Assembly (NCBI RefSeq): GCF_016917355.1
Contig: NZ_CP070304.1
Coordinates: 3,472,001-3,536,000, forward strand
Length of the DNA: 64,000 nt
Source: Glaciimonas sp. PAMC28666
GTDB taxonomy: Bacteria; Pseudomonadota; Gammaproteobacteria; Burkholderiales; Burkholderiaceae_D
Direction of reading: 5' to 3'
Below the pieces are notes generated by a model. It did no database searches. It saw only the letters and a program-made list of their open reading frames with translations, and was not told where the DNA came from. Position 1 is the stretch's first letter, and each line of letters starts with the position of its first letter. A program made the translations under genes and the position numbers. This document shows positions 60,275 through 64,000 of the stretch, one piece after another.

Positions 60275-63200
60275 TTAAACATGGGCGCTTTCGCCATCAG
60301 TCTCATGGTCGGCACGTTTGAATTTTTCTTTCCACCAATTACTGAAGCTATCCAGATAGAGATAAACGACCGGTGTTGTGTACAAGGTCAGGAGCTGACT
60401 GACGATCAGACCGCCGACGATCGAAATTCCAAGCGGTGTGCGTAGCTCAGCGCCATCGCCACGACCGAGCGCCAGCGGGATTGCGCCCAGCATCGCCGCC
60501 ATCGTGGTCATCATGATAGGGCGGAAGCGTAACAAGCAGGCTTCGAAGATTGCATCGCGCGGGGAAAGGCCGCGATTACGCTCAGCATCGAGGGCAAAGT
60601 CAATCATCATGATCGCATTTTTCTTGACGATCCCGATCAGCAGAATCACGCCGATCAGCGCGATTAAACTGAAATCTGTTTTAGTGAGCAACAAAGCGAG
60701 CAATGCCCCTACGCCTGCCGACGGCAAAGTGGACAGAATGGTAAGCGGATGGATATAGCTTTCATACAATATCCCCAACACGATATACACCGCCAGCAAC
60801 GCCGTTAAGATCAGTAATGGTTGACTATTCAAAGAGGACTGAAACACATTTGCCGTGCCAGCAAAAGTACCATGTACGGAAGTGGGGACGCCCAGCCTGC
60901 TCATGGCATTGTTAATGGCTAACGTTGCTTCTGACAATGACTTTCCCGGCGGCAAGTTAAAAGAAATTGTGGAGGCAATAAACTGGCTCTGATGATTGAC
61001 TGACAATGCCGTATTGGTGGCTTTGAAAGTCGCGAAGGAAGACAGCGGCACTTGCGCTTCGACCGCAGTGGATAGTGTCTGCGCCAGCGATGAATTTGAC
61101 GCCAGCTGACCGTTCGCAGTCAGTGCTGGCGGGGTTCCCAACGCCGACGTCGTTGGTGACAGATTGGCACTTTTTGGTGTGATACTGACGTATGTTTTGT
61201 GCAGAATTTCCGGACTCTGCCAGTACTCTGGCGATGCTTCCATCACCACGTGATATTGATTCATCCCACTGTAGATCGTCGAAATCTGACGTTGTCCGAA
61301 CAGATCGTTCAGCGAAGAATCAATCAGCTGCGGGGTTATCCCGGTTCTGATTGCAGTCTCACGGTCGATCGCCAGAGAAGTTTGCAGGCCTTTATCGTTT
61401 TGATCAGTATTGACGTCGGCAAGTTCCGGCAGCGCATCTAGCGCTGCCCGTATTTTCGGTTCCCAAAGACGCAACTGATTGATGTCATCCGATTGTAGTG
61501 TGTATTGATATTGCGCATCGCTGGAGCGTCCGCCGACGCGAATATCCTGCACCGATTGCAAGAACAGGTTCGCGCCGGGAACGTGACTGAGTTTGCCTCG
61601 TAACCGGGCAATCACAAGATCGGCCGATAACTTGCGTTCCGAGAGCGGCTTGAGCGTGATAAACATCGTACCGCTATTGCGGCGGCTGCCGCCTGTGAAC
61701 GCAATCACGTTTTGCACCGCAGGATCTTTTTGAACGATCGCCACGAAGGTATTCAGTTTGACTTTCATGGCCTGGAAAGAGATCGCCTGATCGCCTTGAA
61801 TCCCGCCAATCAAACGTCCCGTATCCTGCTGTGGGAAGAAACCTTTCGGTATGATCTTGTATAGATGAATATTCAATGCGACGGTTCCGATGAGGATCAG
61901 TATCATCAGCGGTGCAAAGCGTAATGCCCATGTGAGCGAGCGCTTATAGCCGCGCAACATGGCGTCAAAAATCCGTTCGGTGGCATTGAAAAAGCGACCC
62001 TGCTTGCGGTTGGGCTCATATTTCAGCAGGCGCGCGCACATCATTGGCGTGGTCGTTAATGACACCAATAGTGACACCAGAATCGCCGCTGACAGCGTCA
62101 CTGCGAATTCACGGAATAAACGACCAACGATACCTCCCATCAGCAGAATCGGTATGAACACTGCGATCAGTGAAATACTCATCGATAGCACGGTAAAGCC
62201 CACTTCACGTGCCCCTTTGATGGCGGCGTCGTACGGCGTCATACCTTCTTCAACGTGTCTGGAAACGTTTTCCAGTACCACGATTGCATCATCGACCACG
62301 AACCCGGTCGCAATCGTGAGTGCCATCAAGGATAAATTGTCCAGGCTGTAGCCGAGTAAATACATGATGCCAAAGGTACCGATCAAGGAGATCGGCACGG
62401 CCACCGTAGGAATCAGCGCAGCACGCGCATTGCGCAGGAACATAAAGACCACCATGATCACCAGAGCAATCGAGATCAGCAGCGTATGTTCTGTGTCAAC
62501 CAGTGAGGCGCGAATCGTCGGGGTCCGGTCCATCGCGACGTCGAGATTGATGGCAGATGGAATCGAAGCCTGCAATTGCGGTAACAAAGCGCGTACGTTA
62601 TCCACCGTCTGAATAATATTCGCGCCCGGCTGGCGACTCAAAATCACCAGGATTGCCGGCTTTCCATTCGCAGAACCGGCATTGCGTAAGTCGGCCACCG
62701 AGTCCACGACGGTGGCAACATCTTGCACTCGAATTGGCGCACCGTTGCGATATGACACCACTAACGGCATGTATTCAGCGGCGGTTTTGGCCTGATCATT
62801 CGCGTAGATCTGCCAGTTTCTGTCGCCGTCTTCAAGGATGCCTTTCGGGCGATTGGCGTTGGTCGCCGCGACGGCGGTGCGAACGTCAGCACTGCCTATG
62901 CCGTACTTGTTAAGCGCAGTTGGATTGAGTTCAATCCGCACTGCCGGTTGCGAGCTTCCGCCGACGCTGACACTGCCGATACCCTCAACCTGCGATAATT
63001 TTTGCGCCAATATGGTATCGGCAGCATCGTAAATCTGGCCCTGCGTCATGCTGTCCGAGGTCAACGATAAGATCATGACCGGCGCGTCGGCTGGATTCAC
63101 TTTGCGATAAGTGGGGCTGCTTGGCATACCGGTTGGCAACAGATTGCGGGCAGCATTCAGCGCCGCCTGTACATCCCGTGCGGCACCGTCGATATCGCGA

Positions 63201-63493
63201 CTCAAATCGAACTGCAAGGTGATCCGCGAGGAGTTGAGCGAGCTCGACGAAGTCATCTCGGTGACGCCCGCAATCGAACCCAATGCCCGTTCGAGCGGCG
63301 TCGCGACGGTCGCGGCCATCGTTTCCGGACTGGCACCGGGCAGCGAAGCCGAAATCGAAATGGTCGGGAAGTCGACTTGCGGTAACGGTGACACCGGCAG
63401 CATCCGAAATGCCACCAGACCGGCCAGCGCTATCCCGATGGTCAGCAGGGTGGTAGCGATCGGGCGCTGAATAAAAGGAAGAGAAATATTCAT
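60275..63493 (-). CDS. mdtC: RND multidrug efflux permease, MdtC/MuxC-like
   Basis: The 1072-residue protein is a full RND inner-membrane pump. It starts [25 protein letters not shown] and has the periplasmic porter loops (residues about 35-330 and 560-870) and twelve membrane helices. The proton-relay motif is [22 protein letters not shown], and the end has [16 protein letters not shown] and [20 protein letters not shown]-like helices. This layout is that of the MdtC/MuxC subgroup, which works as a heteromultimer with an MdtB/MuxB partner, encoded just upstream and cut by the window edge. Drive is proton motive force; exported compounds are usually bile salts, novobiocin or similar. Confidence 0.94.
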   Translation of the reverse strand: MNISLPFIQRPIATTLLTIGIALAGLVAFRMLPVSPLPQVDFPTISISASLPGASPETMAATVATPLERALGSIAGVTEMTSSSSLNSSRITLQFDLSRDIDGAARDVQAALNAARNLLPTGMPSSPTYRKVNPADAPVMILSLTSDSMTQGQIYDAADTILAQKLSQVEGIGSVSVGGSSQPAVRIELNPTALNKYGIGSADVRTAVAATNANRPKGILEDGDRNWQIYANDQAKTAAEYMPLVVSYRNGAPIRVQDVATVVDSVADLRNAGSANGKPAILVILSRQPGANIIQTVDNVRALLPQLQASIPSAINLDVAMDRTPTIRASLVDTEHTLLISIALVIMVVFMFLRNARAALIPTVAVPISLIGTFGIMYLLGYSLDNLSLMALTIATGFVVDDAIVVLENVSRHVEEGMTPYDAAIKGAREVGFTVLSMSISLIAVFIPILLMGGIVGRLFREFAVTLSAAILVSLLVSLTTTPMMCARLLKYEPNRKQGRFFNATERIFDAMLRGYKRSLTWALRFAPLMILILIGTVALNIHLYKIIPKGFFPQQDTGRLIGGIQGDQAISFQAMKVKLNTFVAIVQKDPAVQNVIAFTGGSRRNSGTMFITLKPLSERKLSADLVIARLRGKLSHVPGANLFLQSVQDIRVGGRSSDAQYQYTLQSDDINQLRLWEPKIRAALDALPELADVNTDQNDKGLQTSLAIDRETAIRTGITPQLIDSSLNDLFGQRQISTIYSGMNQYHVVMEASPEYWQSPEILHKTYVSITPKSANLSPTTSALGTPPALTANGQLASNSSLAQTLSTAVEAQVPLSSFATFKATNTALSVNHQSQFIASTISFNLPPGKSLSEATLAINNAMSRLGVPTSVHGTFAGTANVFQSSLNSQPLLILTALLAVYIVLGILYESYIHPLTILSTLPSAGVGALLALLLTKTDFSLIALIGVILLIGIVKKNAIMMIDFALDAERNRGLSPRDAIFEACLLRFRPIMMTTMAAMLGAIPLALGRGDGAELRTPLGISIVGGLIVSQLLTLYTTPVVYLYLDSFSNWWKEKFKRADHETDGESAHV

Positions 63494-63530
63494 AGGGGCA
63501 GCTTATTTTTCCAACTATCTATCCGTTTAT

Positions 63531-63596
63531 TCAGCTGTTTTTTGAGCCTCTTTTTCGGCCTCTTTTTCAGCCTCGTATTCAGCCTAATATTCAGGC
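63531..63596. repeat. 12-bp tandem repeats between the two RND permease genes
   Basis: Five full units and a partial sixth of a TCAGCCTCTTTT-like sequence (12-bp period) lie between the mdtB-like stop and the mdtC-like start. On the minus strand they read as an open frame rich in Lys/Arg/Leu, which is not a gene. Confidence 0.85.
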
Positions 63597-63634
63597 CCGA
63601 TTCGGTCGCTTGTTTAATCAACATAGCCACGCAA

Positions 63635-64000
63635 TCAAGGCCGCGCTGGTTCAGTAGGCATGCGTTCAGTCTGATCGTCGTCGTCCTCAGAGTCGTCGCT
63701 ATCGGCCTTACCGAAGCGCGCCTTAAAGCGCCGCGACAGACGGTCAAACGCCAGATAAATAACCGGCGTCGTGAACAACGTTAAAACTTGCGACACCAGC
63801 AAACCGCCGACCATGGTGATACCCAAAGGCTGACGTAGCTCCGAGCCAACGCCGGTGCCAAGCATCAGCGGCAAAGCACCCAGCAGCGCAGCCATGGTCG
63901 TCATCAAGATCGGCCGGAAACGCAACAGACAGGCTTGAAAGATCGCCTCCCGTGGTGCCAGACCTTCGTTGCGCTCGGCATCCAGCGCAAAGTCGATCAT
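63635..64000 (-). CDS. mdtB: RND efflux permease, MdtB/MuxB-like, C-terminal part
   Basis: Only the last 121 residues are inside the window. They are the last helices of an RND pump: [48 protein letters not shown], then [30 protein letters not shown] charged tail follows, rich in Asp and Glu ([10 protein letters not shown]). The first in-window methionine is an internal residue, not a start. It closely resembles the same region of the next gene and lies upstream of it, as in mdtABC operons. The true start and the membrane-fusion protein lie beyond the window. Confidence 0.9.
   Translation of the reverse strand: MIDFALDAERNEGLAPREAIFQACLLRFRPILMTTMAALLGALPLMLGTGVGSELRQPLGITMVGGLLVSQVLTLFTTPVIYLAFDRLSRRFKARFGKADSDDSEDDDDQTERMPTEPARP

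Noticed and set aside
63490-63747. Lys/Arg-rich 85-residue minus-strand frame between the RND genes
   Set aside because: It overlaps the end of the mdtB-like gene, and its repetitive part simply translates the 12-bp tandem repeats.

Overview
This 64 kb window reads as the chromosome of a betaproteobacterium. The order Burkholderiales, probably near the Oxalobacteraceae, is an inference from the gene content: a chvE-gguAB-type sugar transporter with an oxidative pentose route, an ornibactin-type siderophore locus, a homogentisate operon and a yybP-ykoY riboswitch. The sequence is densely coding. I saw no rRNA, tRNA, CRISPR array, insertion sequence or prophage.

Layout. (1) 1-4.8 kb: the tail of an amino-acid-type binding protein, then a UxaA-family dehydratase, an AraD-type 2-keto-3-deoxy-sugar-acid dehydratase and an alpha-ketoglutarate semialdehyde dehydrogenase, which together form an oxidative sugar-acid route to 2-oxoglutarate. 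(2) 5.7-28.5 kb: a hydroxamate siderophore locus. A PvdE-like exporter lies divergent to three NRPS genes, followed by a hydroxyornithine acyltransferase, an ornithine N5-monooxygenase and a TonB-dependent receptor. The adenylation codes, read by eye, give X-Asp(with epimerase)-Ser-X, where both X modules carry the same code. With the terminal condensation domain and no thioesterase, this matches the ornibactin/malleobactin backbone (hydroxyornithine, D-Asp, Ser, hydroxyornithine, then an amine). Two promoters match TAAA-N17-CGTC exactly and a third matches closely. This is the PvdS/OrbS type of iron-starvation sigma promoter.

(3) 28.6-33.8 kb: a LysR regulator divergent from an aromatic-acid MFS transporter, hmgA and a fumarylacetoacetase gene, for homogentisate breakdown. 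(4) 33.9-40 kb: an LpxO-like lipid A hydroxylase, a yybP-ykoY (Mn) riboswitch in front of a short coupled ORF and a cation exchanger, three small proteins, and ppk1 behind a Pho-box-like site. (5) 40.2-48.1 kb: a minus-strand operon with binding protein, two permeases, ATPase, cysteine-dioxygenase-like enzyme, four-domain rhodanese and PLP lyase, for uptake and breakdown of a sulfur amino acid, with a divergent LysR gene.

(6) 48.5-58.1 kb: chvE-gguA-gguB, an IlvD/EDD sugar-acid dehydratase, gguC/araD1, a second semialdehyde dehydrogenase and a xylose-dehydrogenase-like SDR. This is a nearly complete Weimberg-type pentose pathway. (7) 58.2-64 kb: a half-size EamA protein and the end of an RND efflux operon (mdtB-like end, mdtC-like, outer-membrane lipoprotein).

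A recurring oddity is short imperfect tandem repeats (12-18 bp periods) at or just after stop codons at four loci, together with in-frame minisatellites inside the NRPS genes. Start codons were chosen by ribosome-binding site where the longest reading frame looked too long.
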